64,000 nt of DNA, from positions 166,185-230,184 of the forward strand of contig MEGH01000003.1 of NCBI GenBank assembly GCA_001725415.1, in the 5' to 3' direction. The notes under the pieces were generated by a model. It searched no databases and had not been told where the DNA came from. It saw nothing but the letters and a program-made list of their open reading frames with translations. The stretch is from Pseudonocardia sp. SCN 73-27. Lineage in GTDB: Bacteria; Actinomycetota; Actinomycetes; Mycobacteriales; Pseudonocardiaceae. The translations under genes and the position numbers were made by a program. Positions 42,353 to 51,778 of the stretch are shown here, piece after piece (positions within the stretch are counted from its first letter, which is position 1; every line of letters starts with the position of its first letter).

Positions 42353-42392
42353 GTGAGTGGCGTTATTGGCCATAGCCAATAACGCCACTCAC
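42353..42392. terminator. Perfect 18-bp-stem hairpin between convergent genes
   Basis: Arms GTGAGTGGCGTTATTGGC and its exact complement GCCAATAACGCCACTCAC flank the loop CATA. It sits between the esterase and gnd stops and can terminate in both directions. It belongs to a family of related palindromes also present at 50,740 and 55,610. Confidence 0.85.
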
Positions 42393-42396
42393 GGGT

Positions 42397-43830
42397 TCAG
42401 TCGGTGCGGACCTCGGTGCCGTCCTGGGCCCAGCGTGTGTGGAAGGCGCCTTCCTCGTCGATGCGCTGGTAGGTGTGGGCGCCGAAGAAGTCGCGCAGGC
42501 CCTGGATGAGGTTGGCGGGGCCGCGCTCGCGGCGGTAGCCGTCGTAGTAGCTCAGGCTCGACGAGAACGCCGGGATGGCGACGCCCTGCTCCGTCGCGGT
42601 CACGACCACCCGCCGCCAGGCGTCCTGCGCGTCGGCGACGGCCTCGGTGAAGTACGGGACCATCAGCAGGTTGTCGAGGTCGGGGTGCTCGGCGTAGGCG
42701 TCACGGATCCGGTTGAGGAACTGCGCCCGGATGATGCAGCCGCCCCGCCAGATGGTGGCCATCTCGCCCAGGTGGAGGTCCCAGTCGTTCTGCACCGATG
42801 CGGCCCGCATCTGGGCGAAGCCCTGGGCGTAGGCGACGACCTTGGAGGCGTAGAGCGCCTGCCGGATGTCGTCGACCAGGCTCTCGTCGACCTTCCTGCT
42901 GGGCGTCGGGCCAGCGAGGGTCTTCGCGGCGGCGGCGCGTTCGCTGCGCAGCGCGGAGAGGCCGCGGGCGAAGACCGCCTCGGTGATGCCGGTGAGCGGG
43001 ATGCCCAGGCCGAGGGCGTCGATGGCGGTCCAGGTGCCGGTGCCCTTCTGCCCGGCCTGGTCGACGATGACGTCGACGAGGGGGCCGCCGGTCTTCTCGT
43101 CGACCTTGGCGAGGACCTTGCCGGTGATCTCGATGAGGAACGACTCGAGGTCGCCGGTGTTCCATTCCTCGAAGATCTTGCCGATGGCGGGGGCGTCGAG
43201 CCCGACGACGTGGGTGAGCAGGTCGTAGGCCTCGACGATGAGCTGCATGTCGGCGTACTCGATGCCGTTGTGCACCATCTTCACGTAGTGCCCGGCGCCG
43301 CCGGGTCCGACGTGGACGACGCAGGGCGTGCCGTCCACCTTCGCGGCGATGGCCTCGAAGATCTCCTCGACCTCGGCGTAGGCCTCGGGGTCGCCGCCAG
43401 GCATGATGCTCGGCCCGAGCAGCGCGCCCTCCTCGCCGCCGGAGACGCCGACGCCCATGAAGCGGATGCCGTTGGCCTCGCACTCGGCGGTGCGGCGGAC
43501 GGTGTCGGGGAAGTGGGAGTTGCCGGCGTCGATGATGATGTCGCCCTTGTCGAGCAGGGGCGTGAGCTCTTCGATGACGCTGTCGACGGGCTTGCCCGCC
43601 TTGACCATGACGATGATGCGGCGCGGTGTCTCGAGCGCGTCGACGAACTCCTCCAGCGACTGGGTGCCGGTGAAGTCGCCCGCGCCTCCGAACTGCTCGA
43701 TGAACTCAGTGGTCTTCGACCCGGTGCGGTTGTGGACCGCGACGGCCACGCCGCGGCTCGCGATGTTGCGGGCCAGGTTCGCGCCCATCACCGCCAGCCC
43801 GGTGACCCCGATCCGGCTCTGTCCCGCCAT
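42397..43830 (-). CDS. gnd: 6-phosphogluconate dehydrogenase, decarboxylating
   Basis: 477 residues, full length for the long-form enzyme. The N-terminal NAD(P) fold GVTGLAVMGANLARNIASRG is followed by VSGGEEGALLGPSIMPGG, the catalytic HVGPGGAGHYVKMVHNGIEY (Lys and His/Asn) and the dimer-tail HTYQRID(E/D)EGAFHTRW. It makes ribulose 5-phosphate and NADPH in the oxidative pentose-phosphate path. Monocistronic; stop preceded by the hairpin terminator. Confidence 0.97.
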   Translation of the reverse strand: MAGQSRIGVTGLAVMGANLARNIASRGVAVAVHNRTGSKTTEFIEQFGGAGDFTGTQSLEEFVDALETPRRIIVMVKAGKPVDSVIEELTPLLDKGDIIIDAGNSHFPDTVRRTAECEANGIRFMGVGVSGGEEGALLGPSIMPGGDPEAYAEVEEIFEAIAAKVDGTPCVVHVGPGGAGHYVKMVHNGIEYADMQLIVEAYDLLTHVVGLDAPAIGKIFEEWNTGDLESFLIEITGKVLAKVDEKTGGPLVDVIVDQAGQKGTGTWTAIDALGLGIPLTGITEAVFARGLSALRSERAAAAKTLAGPTPSRKVDESLVDDIRQALYASKVVAYAQGFAQMRAASVQNDWDLHLGEMATIWRGGCIIRAQFLNRIRDAYAEHPDLDNLLMVPYFTEAVADAQDAWRRVVVTATEQGVAIPAFSSSLSYYDGYRRERGPANLIQGLRDFFGAHTYQRIDEEGAFHTRWAQDGTEVRTD

Positions 43831-43946
43831 CGTTCGCTCCTTGTCCGTCGGTACCCCTGCGTCGTTACCTGCCGATCATCCTGCCCGTTCCGCAGCCCGG
43901 TACGAACCGCCGTGTGGCGTCCGCGACGCCGGTAGCGTCCGGCGGT

Positions 43947-44705
43947 ATGTACGAGGTGGTGCTGCTCCGGCACGGCGAGACACTCGGGTACGACGGTGAT
44001 CATGGTCTGACGCCGCGGGGTGAGGAGCAGGCACGGGCCCGGGGGAAGGCGTTGGCGGCGGAGATCGCGCCGGGTGCGCGGGTGCTGATGCCGCATGCGC
44101 GGACGTCGCGGGCGACGGCGACGGCGGTGACGTTGCGGGCGGCGCTGGTGGCCGAGGGTGTCGACGAGTCGGTGCTGGGCGAGCTGTACGCGGAGCCGCA
44201 CTTCGACAACCTGCGGTTCTCGCTGGACGGGGAGGTCGTCGACACGTCGGTGGCGGTGGCGGCGCGGCTGGCGCTGCCCGAGGGGCACGACGACGACTGG
44301 GTCCGGGAGTACGACCGGTTCGACAGCGACTACCGCGAGGTCGCGGCCGCGGGTGGGCCGATCGAGTTCTGGGTGCACGAGCCGACGGTGTACTTCGAGC
44401 CGCCGCAGCTGGCGGTGCTGCGGACGTGGCTGGGGATCGAGGCGCTGGGCGCCCGTCTCCGCGACGCGGGGGCGGAGCTCGCCCTCGTCTGCACCCACTC
44501 GGCTCCGATGCGCGCGTTCGCCGCGACGACGTTCGGGGTCGACCTCGGCGAGCCGGAGAACCTGGAGCCGATCCGCATCCGGGTCGAGGAAGGCGTGGAC
44601 GACTGCACCGCACGTGTCGACTACCGCGACCGCACGGTCACCACACGGATCCCGCAGCCGCCCGCCTGGATCGACCGCGCGTGGCTGGACTCCTACGGAC
44701 GTTGA
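43947..44705 (+). CDS. Histidine-phosphatase (phosphoglycerate mutase-like) family protein
   Basis: 252 residues from ATG 43,947 (MYEVVLLRHGET). The RHG catalytic motif at residues 8-10 and a second histidine in LVCTHSAPMRAFA support the fold. The central insert (residues about 60-160) is larger than in simple cofactor-dependent mutases. The substrate is unknown. It lies between gnd and the SCO1664-family gene, divergent from gnd. Confidence 0.85.
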   Translation: MYEVVLLRHGETLGYDGDHGLTPRGEEQARARGKALAAEIAPGARVLMPHARTSRATATAVTLRAALVAEGVDESVLGELYAEPHFDNLRFSLDGEVVDTSVAVAARLALPEGHDDDWVREYDRFDSDYREVAAAGGPIEFWVHEPTVYFEPPQLAVLRTWLGIEALGARLRDAGAELALVCTHSAPMRAFAATTFGVDLGEPENLEPIRIRVEEGVDDCTARVDYRDRTVTTRIPQPPAWIDRAWLDSYGR

Positions 44706-44730
44706 CCCAGGAGCGCTGAACAGCACCCTC

Positions 44731-45525
44731 CTAGAACGCCGGCCACGGGATCGCCGGCCCGTAGCCCGAGGGCTCCGGGTACCGCGGCGCGGCGAGCAAC
44801 CTGTCGACACGTGAGGTCAGGGCCGCGACCTCGCTGAGCGTGATGTGCTCGTTGAGCGTGTCGGCCAGCCCGCCGTCGAGCGCGCTGCGCAGCTTCTCCA
44901 GACCGGCCACGACCGCGCCCGGCAGGTCGTCGCCGACCCATCCCCACAGCACGGTGCGCAGCTTCTCCTCGACGTGCATCGTCAGCCCGTGGTCGACGCC
45001 GTAGACGCGACCGTCGACCCCGGCGAGGACGTGCCCGCCCTTGCGGTCGGCGTTGTTGGCGACGACGTCGAAGGCGGCCATGGCGGCGAGCTGCGGGTCG
45101 TCGGCATGGACGAGAACGGCGGGGTCGCCGGCGCCGTCGCGGGCCCGCAGGACGCGCTTCCACCCCTTGGGCACCTTCTTCGGCGCGCAGACGTCGATCA
45201 GCTCGCGCTCGTCGGTGTCGACCCAGACCTGCAGCATGCCGGGGCCGAAGGGGCCGTTCTCGCGCAGGATCGTGGGCGGCACGACGTGCAGCTCCGACGC
45301 CTCGGACACCAGGAACGCGGCGACCTCACGGCCGGCGAGGGTGCCGTCGGGGAAGTCCCACAGCGGGCGTTCGCCCCGCACCGGCTTGTAGACGCACTCC
45401 AGCTCGGTGCCGTCGAGCGCGATCGTCCCGAACAGGGTGGTATTGGAGGCGTCGACGAGGCGGCCGGTGATGTCGATCTTTCCGACGGTGAGCACCTCGT
45501 GCACCGCCGGGTCGCGAAGGTCCAC
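44731..45525 (-). CDS. SCO1664-family protein (PI3/4-kinase-like fold), unknown function
   Basis: 264 residues. The segments TLFGTIALDGTELECVYKPVRGERPLWDFPDGTLA and AAFDVVANNADRKGGHVL with GVDHGLTMHVEEKLRTVLWGW match the actinobacterial SCO1664 family, whose conserved NNxDRK and DHG positions look like a kinase-type catalytic loop and metal site. It normally lies beside DUF3090 and MSMEG_4193-family genes in the mycothiol-ligase (mshC) neighbourhood; mshC itself is not in the window on this side. It follows DUF3090 by 9 bases. Confidence 0.9.
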   Translation of the reverse strand: MDLRDPAVHEVLTVGKIDITGRLVDASNTTLFGTIALDGTELECVYKPVRGERPLWDFPDGTLAGREVAAFLVSEASELHVVPPTILRENGPFGPGMLQVWVDTDERELIDVCAPKKVPKGWKRVLRARDGAGDPAVLVHADDPQLAAMAAFDVVANNADRKGGHVLAGVDGRVYGVDHGLTMHVEEKLRTVLWGWVGDDLPGAVVAGLEKLRSALDGGLADTLNEHITLSEVAALTSRVDRLLAAPRYPEPSGYGPAIPWPAF

Positions 45526-45534
45526 GTGCGGGCG

Positions 45535-46104
45535 TCAGTCGGTCATCGGGGAACGCTGGTGGAACCCGTTGAGCCGCACGCACACGTGGCCGGCGGGGTC
45601 GAGCGGTTCGGCACACAGCGGGCAGGGCGCCCGCCCGGCCGAGACGACGAGCTCGGCGCGCTCGGCGAACGCTTTGGCCTGCGGCGGCGAGAGGAACACG
45701 CGCAGTGCGTCGGGGCCCTCGTCGGTGTCGTCGAGGACGACCGACTCGTCGACCTCCTCCTCGGTCACCGCGAGCAGCTCGACGACGATCGACCGGGTGT
45801 CGGCGTCCCAGCCCAGGCCCATGGTGCCGACGCGGAACTCCTCCTCCAGCGGCACGGCGAGCGGGTCGGTGTCGGGGTCCCCGCCGGTGGGGGCGGGCAG
45901 CTCCTGGCCGAAGCGGCGGTTGACCTCCTGCAGCAGGGCGGCGATGCGCTCGGCGAGGACGGAGACCTGCTGCTTCTCCAGCAGCACGCTGATGGTACGG
46001 GCCTGCTCGGCGGCCTGGAGGTAGAACGACCGGTCGCCGGGCTCGCCGACGGTGCCCGCGACGAAGCGCTCGGGCCGGCGGAAGACGTGGATGACGCGTG
46101 ACAT
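45535..46104 (-). CDS. DUF3090-family protein
   Basis: 189 residues from ATG 46,104 (MSRVIHVFRRPERFVAGTVG). The C-terminus carries CPLCAEPLDPAGHVCVRLNG, a CxxC...H..C zinc-binding pattern typical of DUF3090. The function is unknown; the family is confined to Actinobacteria and travels with the two flanking genes, implying a common pathway. Operonic with the phosphatase upstream (70-base gap) and the SCO1664-family gene downstream. Confidence 0.9.
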   Translation of the reverse strand: MSRVIHVFRRPERFVAGTVGEPGDRSFYLQAAEQARTISVLLEKQQVSVLAERIAALLQEVNRRFGQELPAPTGGDPDTDPLAVPLEEEFRVGTMGLGWDADTRSIVVELLAVTEEEVDESVVLDDTDEGPDALRVFLSPPQAKAFAERAELVVSAGRAPCPLCAEPLDPAGHVCVRLNGFHQRSPMTD

Positions 46105-46174
46105 GGCACCTCCGAGAGTAGGCCACCTGCCCACGGCGGGCACACCCGTGACGGGACGGACACCCGCCGGTGGG

Positions 46175-46870
46175 TCAGGTGGAGCCGCCGACGACGGCGT
46201 CGGAACTGCGCTTGGTGGACCTGCGGCGCCGCGGCTTGGGCGGCACGATGCCTGCGAGGTCGCCCCCGAGGTCGTTGACCTTGGCGACGAACGGGCGGGT
46301 ATCGGTGTAGTGCACGACGCTCACCGAGCAGGTGTCGACCATGATCCGCTGGAAGTTGTCCAGGTGGGTGGCCAGGGCGTCGGCCAGCACGGACTTGATG
46401 ACGTCACCGTGGCTGCACGCGAGCCACACCGCACTCGGGCCGTGCTGCTCGGCGATGCGGGCGCCGTGCGCGCGGACGGCCGCGACCGCCCGGGCCTGCA
46501 TGCCGGCGAGGCCCTCGCCGCCGGGGAACACCGCCGCCGACGGGTGGGCCTGCACGACCTTCCACAGCGGTTCCTTGGCCAGCGTCTTGAGCGAGCCGCC
46601 CGTCCAGTCGCCGTAGTCGACCTCGGACAGCTCGTCCTCGACGGTCGGCACGAGCTTGCGGTCGATCGCGAGCGGCTCGACGGTCTGGCGGCAGCGGGTC
46701 ATCGGCGAGGTGACGATCTCGGCGATCGGGATGCCCGCGAGCCGCTCCACCACCTTCTCGGCCTGACCGAGGCCGGTCTCGTCGAGCTCCACGCCGGGGC
46801 TGCGCCCGGCCAGTACGCCGGCCGCGTTGGCCGACGACCGGCCGTGCCGCAGCAGGATCAAGGTCGTCAC
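46175..46870 (-). CDS. MSMEG_4193-family histidine phosphatase
   Basis: 231 residues. LILLRHGRSSANAAGVLAGR holds the RHG active site, TRCRQTVEPL and LACSHGDVIKSVL the remaining phosphate-pocket residues. The C-terminal KPRRRRSTKRSSD tail is basic. Member of the conserved block with uppP, DUF3090 and the SCO1664 family. It may dephosphorylate a small metabolite. Confidence 0.92.
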   Translation of the reverse strand: MTTLILLRHGRSSANAAGVLAGRSPGVELDETGLGQAEKVVERLAGIPIAEIVTSPMTRCRQTVEPLAIDRKLVPTVEDELSEVDYGDWTGGSLKTLAKEPLWKVVQAHPSAAVFPGGEGLAGMQARAVAAVRAHGARIAEQHGPSAVWLACSHGDVIKSVLADALATHLDNFQRIMVDTCSVSVVHYTDTRPFVAKVNDLGGDLAGIVPPKPRRRRSTKRSSDAVVGGST

Positions 46871-46909
46871 CGCACCGACCCTACGTGTGCCGGGCGGGCC
46901 GGCGCCCTT

Positions 46910-47731
46910 CTAGGTCGCGGAGACCGCGCCGATCGCGAGTGCCGCGAAGAGCGCCACACCCAGCGCGATGCGGTAGGCCACGAACACGTACACGGTGTTG
47001 TTCTGCACGTACTTGAGCAGCCAGGCGATGATCACGTAGCCGACGGCGAACGCGATGATGGTGCCGACGACCATCTGCGGGCCGCTCGTCAGGCCGGACT
47101 CCGTGACGTCGCCGATCTGGAACAGGCCCGCCGCGACGACCGCGGGGATGGCGAGCAGGAACGAGTAGCGGACGGCGGCGGGCCGGTCGAGGCCGAGCGC
47201 GAGGCCTGCGGTGATCGTGCCGCCCGACCGTGACACCCCCGGGATCAGCGCCAGCGCCTGCGCGAACCCGAGGACGATGCCGTCACGGACGGTGAGCTGG
47301 CCGAGCGGGCGGTTCTGCTTGCCGTAGCGCTCGGCCAGGCCGAGCAGGATGCCGAACACGACCATCGTCGTCGCGACGATCCACAGGTTGCGGGCGACCG
47401 TCTCGATGGAGTCCTTGAACAGGAAGCCGAGGATGCTGATCGGAACGGTGCCGATGATCACCAGCCAGGCGAGACGGTAGTCGTTGGTGGCGCGCACCTC
47501 GGCGTTGGTGAAGCCGCGGAACCACGTCTTCACGAGGTTCCAGATGTCCTTCGCGAAGTAGATCAGGACGGCCGCCTCCGTCCCCAGCTGGGAGACGGCG
47601 GTGAACGCGGCACCGGGGTCGTTGCCGAAGAACGCCCCGGACACGATCCGCAGGTGCGCCGACGACGAGATCGGGAGGAACTCCGTCAGCCCCTGGACGA
47701 CGCTCAGGACGACGACCTCGAACCAGCTCAC
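46910..47731 (-). CDS. uppP: Undecaprenyl-diphosphate phosphatase
   Basis: 273 residues from GTG 47,731. It has UppP motif 1 ([14 protein letters not shown], residues 15-28) and motif 2 ([14 protein letters not shown]), with seven or eight membrane helices. It recycles the C55 lipid carrier for peptidoglycan synthesis and confers bacitracin tolerance. A frame continues upstream to 49,603, but the family start is clear. Divergent from the aldo/keto reductase gene. Confidence 0.96.
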   Translation of the reverse strand: MSWFEVVVLSVVQGLTEFLPISSSAHLRIVSGAFFGNDPGAAFTAVSQLGTEAAVLIYFAKDIWNLVKTWFRGFTNAEVRATNDYRLAWLVIIGTVPISILGFLFKDSIETVARNLWIVATTMVVFGILLGLAERYGKQNRPLGQLTVRDGIVLGFAQALALIPGVSRSGGTITAGLALGLDRPAAVRYSFLLAIPAVVAAGLFQIGDVTESGLTSGPQMVVGTIIAFAVGYVIIAWLLKYVQNNTVYVFVAYRIALGVALFAALAIGAVSAT

Positions 47732-47812
47732 GAACCTGCTCCACACCGGTAGGACGACACGGCGAGGCACCGTACCGGGGGCTCCTGAGGAGGCTGCCAA
47801 TAGGCTGACCCG

Positions 47813-48757
47813 GTGCGGCGCAGACAGGTCGGGACCAGCGGCCTCCAGGTGTCCCGGATCGGCCTGGGCACGATGACCTGGGGCGACGACACCGACCTCG
47901 AGGCTGCGACCGACCAGCTCGTCACGTTCGTCGACGCGGGCGGCAGCCTCGTCGAGACGTGCGACGCCTACGCCGACGGCGCGGCCCAGGAGATCCTCGG
48001 CGAGGTGATGACGGACTCGGTGCCGCGCGAGGACGTGGTGATCTCCGCGCGGGGAGGGCTGCCCGGCGGTGCCTCCGGCGACCTCGGGGCGCGCGGTGCG
48101 CTGCTCGACGCGCTCGACGCGTCGCTGCGCAGGCTGCGGGTCGACCACGTCGACCTGTGGCAGCTGCCCGGCTGGGACGCCGCGGTGCCGCTGGAGGAGA
48201 CGTTGTCGGCGGTGCAGGTCGCGGTGATGTCGGGCAAGGCCCGCTACGCCGGGCTCGTCGGGCCGTCGGGCTGGCAGCTGGCGACGGTCGTCGAGAAGGC
48301 CCGCACGACGTCCGGTGTCGCGGTCCCCGTCGCGGCGCAGGTCGAGTACTCGCTGCTCACGCGTGGCGTCGAGGTGGAGCTCGTGCCCGCCGCCGAGCAC
48401 CACGGACTCGGGCTCGTCGCCTGGGCGCCGCTGGGTCGTGGCGTCCTCACCGGCAAGTACGTCGAGGGCACCCCGGCCGACTCGCGGGCCGCGTCGGCGG
48501 TGCTGGCGCCCTACGTCGAGGCACGCCGCAACGAGCGGTCCGCCCGCATCGTCCAGTCGGTCCTCACCGCCGCCGACGGGCTCGGCACCTCCCCGCTCGC
48601 CGTCGCGCTGGCGTGGGTGCGTGACCGGCCCGGTGTCGCGTCCGCGGTCGTCGGGGCCCGCGACGGCGCCCAGCTCGCGGCGTCGCTGGCCACCGAGAAG
48701 GTGGAGCTGCCCGCGGAGATCCGCGCAGCCCTCGACGACGTCAGCATCCCGATCTGA
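47813..48757 (+). CDS. Aldo/keto reductase-family protein with altered catalytic residues
   Basis: 314 residues from GTG 47,813. The TIM-barrel framework is intact ([44 protein letters not shown]), and Asp and Tyr of the tetrad survive in CDAYADG. But the usual catalytic Lys position reads VVISARGG (Arg) and the His position reads QLPGWD (Pro), while the GVSNYS cofactor segment reads GLVGPS. It may be a regulatory or binding pseudoenzyme, or use another mechanism. Confidence 0.85.
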   Translation: MRRRQVGTSGLQVSRIGLGTMTWGDDTDLEAATDQLVTFVDAGGSLVETCDAYADGAAQEILGEVMTDSVPREDVVISARGGLPGGASGDLGARGALLDALDASLRRLRVDHVDLWQLPGWDAAVPLEETLSAVQVAVMSGKARYAGLVGPSGWQLATVVEKARTTSGVAVPVAAQVEYSLLTRGVEVELVPAAEHHGLGLVAWAPLGRGVLTGKYVEGTPADSRAASAVLAPYVEARRNERSARIVQSVLTAADGLGTSPLAVALAWVRDRPGVASAVVGARDGAQLAASLATEKVELPAEIRAALDDVSIPI

Positions 48758-48913
48758 CGGCCCGTGCGGACCGAATCGACCCTGGCCGCGGGTGCTCGTC
48801 CGCGCATATGGTGAACAGCACGTCATCCGGCGTTCACCCGGTGGAGACGTCGTCGGGCAGGGCCCGGCGTGGGCACGACCGGGCAGTCTGTCCGAGGGCA
48901 AGGAGGTGGGCCG

Positions 48914-49150
48914 GTGGCGTCGACCGGCACGGCTGCGCAGGAAACAGGAGATGCCGACGGGGACTGGGAGTACCGCCCCGTCCATCTGCCCGGGGACGTG
49001 ACCCGGCTGACGGCGGCGGTACGACTGGCCATCCAGGCCGAGTCGGGCGGCTGGGAGCTCTCCCGCGTCAGGCTCTACCCGGGCGGGGTGCGGAAGGTCT
49101 GGCTGCGGCGCAAACGCTCCCTGTCGATGCTCCCCGAACCCACGTTCTGA
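48914..49150 (+). CDS. DUF5703-family small protein
   Basis: 78 residues from GTG 48,914, with AGGAGG seven to eight bases upstream. The core [15 protein letters not shown] and [16 protein letters not shown] followed by KVWLRRK matches an actinobacterial family of about 70-residue proteins of unknown function. It lies downstream of the aldo/keto reductase and upstream of a phosphodiesterase-like gene. Confidence 0.8.
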   Translation: MASTGTAAQETGDADGDWEYRPVHLPGDVTRLTAAVRLAIQAESGGWELSRVRLYPGGVRKVWLRRKRSLSMLPEPTF

Positions 49151-49259
49151 CCCCGGTTGCGGCGGAGTTCTCACCCGTGCGGGGCGCACGTCGTCTGTAA
49201 TACATGCTTGCCGTGCGCCGATGATCCTGTGAACCAGCTGTGTGTTCAGGGGGATCACA

Positions 49260-50726
49260 TTGGCACGCACCACCACCGGGGGCGGGCGTCCCGGCGCCCG
49301 GGCGCTGCTCGTCGAGTTCAACGAGCTCAGCCCGACCCTGCTCGAGCGCTTCATCACGGCCGGGTACCTGCCGCACTTCCGGGCGTTCCGCGACTCCTCG
49401 GTCGTGTACACCACCGACGCGGGTGAGGACGCCCCGAACCTCGAGCCCTGGATCCAGTGGCCGACGGTGCACAGCGGCGTGCCGTTCGCCGAGCACGGTG
49501 TCTTCGCCCTCGGCGAGGGCCGCGAGAAGCTGACGCGGCCGCTGCTCGGCGACGTGCTGTCGGCCGCCGGCATCCCCGTCGGCGTCTTCGGGTCGATGAA
49601 CACCGGCTACAGCCGCCGCCCCGGCGAGGCCGGCTACGTCGTCCCCGATCCCTGGGACGTCGACGGTGTGGCGTTCCCGCAGTCGCTGCAGCCGTTCTAC
49701 GAGACGGTGTCGTGGGCGGTGCAGGAGTCCTCGCGCAACGGCCTGCCGGGCGCCGGGCAGCTCGCCCGGTTCGCCGCGTTCCTGGTGCGCAGCGGCCTGC
49801 GTCCCGCCACCGTCGCGGCGGCGGTACGCCAGCTCGTCGACGAGCGCCGCGTCGGCGGCGTCGCCTGGCGACGCGCCTCGGTCCTCGACGACCTGTCGTA
49901 CGACGTGTTCCGCACCCTGAACCGCCGCCACGGCGTCCGGTTCGCGACGTTCTTCTCCAACAGCACCGCCCATTACCAGCACTACTACTGGCGCGACATG
50001 GAACCGGAGCTGTTCGAGGAGGTCGGCGACGGCGCCCACGCCGACGCCGTCCTGCACGGCTACCAGCGCATGGACGCCCTGCTGGGCCGGATCATGGCCG
50101 ACGAGCCCGACTCGCTGCTCGTCCTCGCCACCGCGCTGTCGCAGGAGCCGTGGGCCGAGTCGGCCAAGCGCACCTTCCGCCCCCGCGACTTCGACGCGCT
50201 CTTCGCCTTCGCCAGGATCCGCGGCGCCGTCGCGAAGCCGATGATGGCCGAGCAGTTCGTCGTCGAGCTGCCCTCCCCGGAGGCCGCGGCCGACGCCCGG
50301 CAGAAGCTCCACGCGTTGACCATCGACGGCACCCGCGCGCTCAACGCCGACCTCGACGGCCGCCGCCTGCAGGTCGGCTGCCGCAGCGACGTCGGCCGCG
50401 AGGGCGCCACGCTCGCGGGCGGGGCCGGAGGTACCTCGCGATCGTTCGACGAGCTCTTCTACCCGATCCACACCACTCGCAGTGGCCGGCACAGCCGCGA
50501 CGGCGCCCTGTGGTTCCGCACCGGCGCGCACCGCGTCGTCGAGGGCCGGGTGGCGCTCACCGACATCGCGCCGACGATCCTCGACCACTTCGGCGTCGCC
50601 GCCCCCGAGCACATGCGGGGCGACGTGCTGCCGCTCTACCGGACCCCCGAGGTCCCGGCCCAGCGCACCCGCCCGCTCTCGTCGCTGCGCGGGTCCCGGC
50701 CGGTGGGCGTCCCGCAGCCCCGCTGA
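49260..50726 (+). CDS. Alkaline-phosphatase-superfamily protein (type I phosphodiesterase-like)
   Basis: 488 residues if translation begins at TTG 49,260 behind AGGGGGA; a GTG at 49,242 in the same frame would add six residues. [20 protein letters not shown] opens the fold and [21 protein letters not shown] has the nucleophile-region Thr; the metal-binding pair toward the C-terminus reads [13 protein letters not shown]. It lacks a signal peptide. Members act on phosphodiesters or sulfate esters; here the substrate is unknown. It is followed by a hairpin terminator. Confidence 0.82.
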   Translation: MARTTTGGGRPGARALLVEFNELSPTLLERFITAGYLPHFRAFRDSSVVYTTDAGEDAPNLEPWIQWPTVHSGVPFAEHGVFALGEGREKLTRPLLGDVLSAAGIPVGVFGSMNTGYSRRPGEAGYVVPDPWDVDGVAFPQSLQPFYETVSWAVQESSRNGLPGAGQLARFAAFLVRSGLRPATVAAAVRQLVDERRVGGVAWRRASVLDDLSYDVFRTLNRRHGVRFATFFSNSTAHYQHYYWRDMEPELFEEVGDGAHADAVLHGYQRMDALLGRIMADEPDSLLVLATALSQEPWAESAKRTFRPRDFDALFAFARIRGAVAKPMMAEQFVVELPSPEAAADARQKLHALTIDGTRALNADLDGRRLQVGCRSDVGREGATLAGGAGGTSRSFDELFYPIHTTRSGRHSRDGALWFRTGAHRVVEGRVALTDIAPTILDHFGVAAPEHMRGDVLPLYRTPEVPAQRTRPLSSLRGSRPVGVPQPR

Positions 50727-50739
50727 CCGCGACGGCCCT

Positions 50740-50778
50740 GTGAGCGGCATGGTCGCTATGACGACCATTGCCACTCAC
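50740..50778. terminator. Imperfect palindrome/terminator between convergent genes
   Basis: Left arm GTGAGCGGCATGGTCGC and right arm ACGACCATTGCCACTCAC pair with one bulged base around the loop TATG. Second member of the GTGAGYGGC palindrome family, lying between convergent stops at 50,726 and 50,795. Confidence 0.75.
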
Positions 50779-50794
50779 GACCTCTCCGGCGCGC

Positions 50795-51778
50795 CTAGGG
50801 GGCCAGCACGACCTTGCCGACGGTGCCGCGCGACCCCAGCCGCCGCAGCGCCTCCTTGACCTCGGTCAACGGGAGCTCGGCGCCGACCAGGGGCTCGATG
50901 AGCCGCTTGCCCCACAGCTCCTCGATCTCGTCCTGCCACGGCTGGATCAGCTCGGGCTTCATGGTCCGGTAGTAGCCCCAATGCACGCCGACGACCGAGT
51001 AGTTCTTGATCAGGACGTGGTTGGTCGGGGCGTCGGCGATCCGCCCGCCCGCGAAGCCGATCACCAGGATGCGGCCCTCGAACGCGGCGATCCGTCGCGA
51101 CGCGTCGAAGACGTCCCCGCCGACGGGGTCGTAGATCACGTCCGCGCCGCGCCCGCCGGTGAGGTCCTTCACGGCGGCGACCAGGTCGACGCCGCGGTAG
51201 TCGACGACGTCGTCGCAGCCCACCGATCTCGCGACCTCGCACTTCTCCGCGCCGCCCGCCGTCCCGATGACCCGCGCGCCCAGGGCCTTGCCCAGCTGCA
51301 CCGCCGCGGTCCCGACACCACCCGCCGCCGCGTGCACGAGCAGCGTCTCGCCCTCCTGCAACTGGCCGCGGTGCTTCAGCGCGCACCAGCCGGTCTGGTA
51401 GGTGATCAGCAGCCCGGCGGCCTGCGCCGGCGTCATCCCCTCGGGCCAGCGGAACGTCGCGACGTCGGGCAGCAGCGACACCTCCGCGTAGCCGCCCTGA
51501 CCCAGGACCGGGAGCCCGACGACGCGGTCGCCCACCGCGAACCGCGCGCCCTCACCCGCGGCGACGACCTCGCCCGCGACCTCCATGCCCGGCACGAACG
51601 GCAGCGGCGGCTTCTCCTGGTACTTGCCCTGGCAGGCCAGGATGTCGGGGAAGTTGCAGGCCGCGGCGTGCACGCGCACCGCCACCTGGCCGGGCCCGGG
51701 GACCGGTTCCGGGATGTCCTCGTGCCAGGTGAGGACGTCGTCCGGGTCACCGTTCTCGTGGACCTGCCAACCGCGCAT
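50795..51778 (-). CDS. NADPH:quinone oxidoreductase, medium-chain (zinc-independent MDR)
   Basis: 327 residues from ATG 51,778, overlapping the SDR stop as TGATG. GroES-like domain with VRVHAAACNFPDILACQG and PFVPGMEVAGEVVAAG, then a Rossmann domain with HAAAGGVGTAAVQLGKALGA. The zinc ligands of alcohol dehydrogenases are absent. It reduces quinones or enoyl substrates with NADPH. The SDR just upstream may supply or use its substrate. Final gene of a three-gene leftward run. Confidence 0.92.
   Translation of the reverse strand: MRGWQVHENGDPDDVLTWHEDIPEPVPGPGQVAVRVHAAACNFPDILACQGKYQEKPPLPFVPGMEVAGEVVAAGEGARFAVGDRVVGLPVLGQGGYAEVSLLPDVATFRWPEGMTPAQAAGLLITYQTGWCALKHRGQLQEGETLLVHAAAGGVGTAAVQLGKALGARVIGTAGGAEKCEVARSVGCDDVVDYRGVDLVAAVKDLTGGRGADVIYDPVGGDVFDASRRIAAFEGRILVIGFAGGRIADAPTNHVLIKNYSVVGVHWGYYRTMKPELIQPWQDEIEELWGKRLIEPLVGAELPLTEVKEALRRLGSRGTVGKVVLAP

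Noticed and set aside
47732-49603. Minus-strand frame extending uppP by over 600 codons
   Set aside because: Overlaps the aldo/keto reductase, DUF5703 and phosphodiesterase genes antisense; UppP family length and motifs place the start at 47,731.
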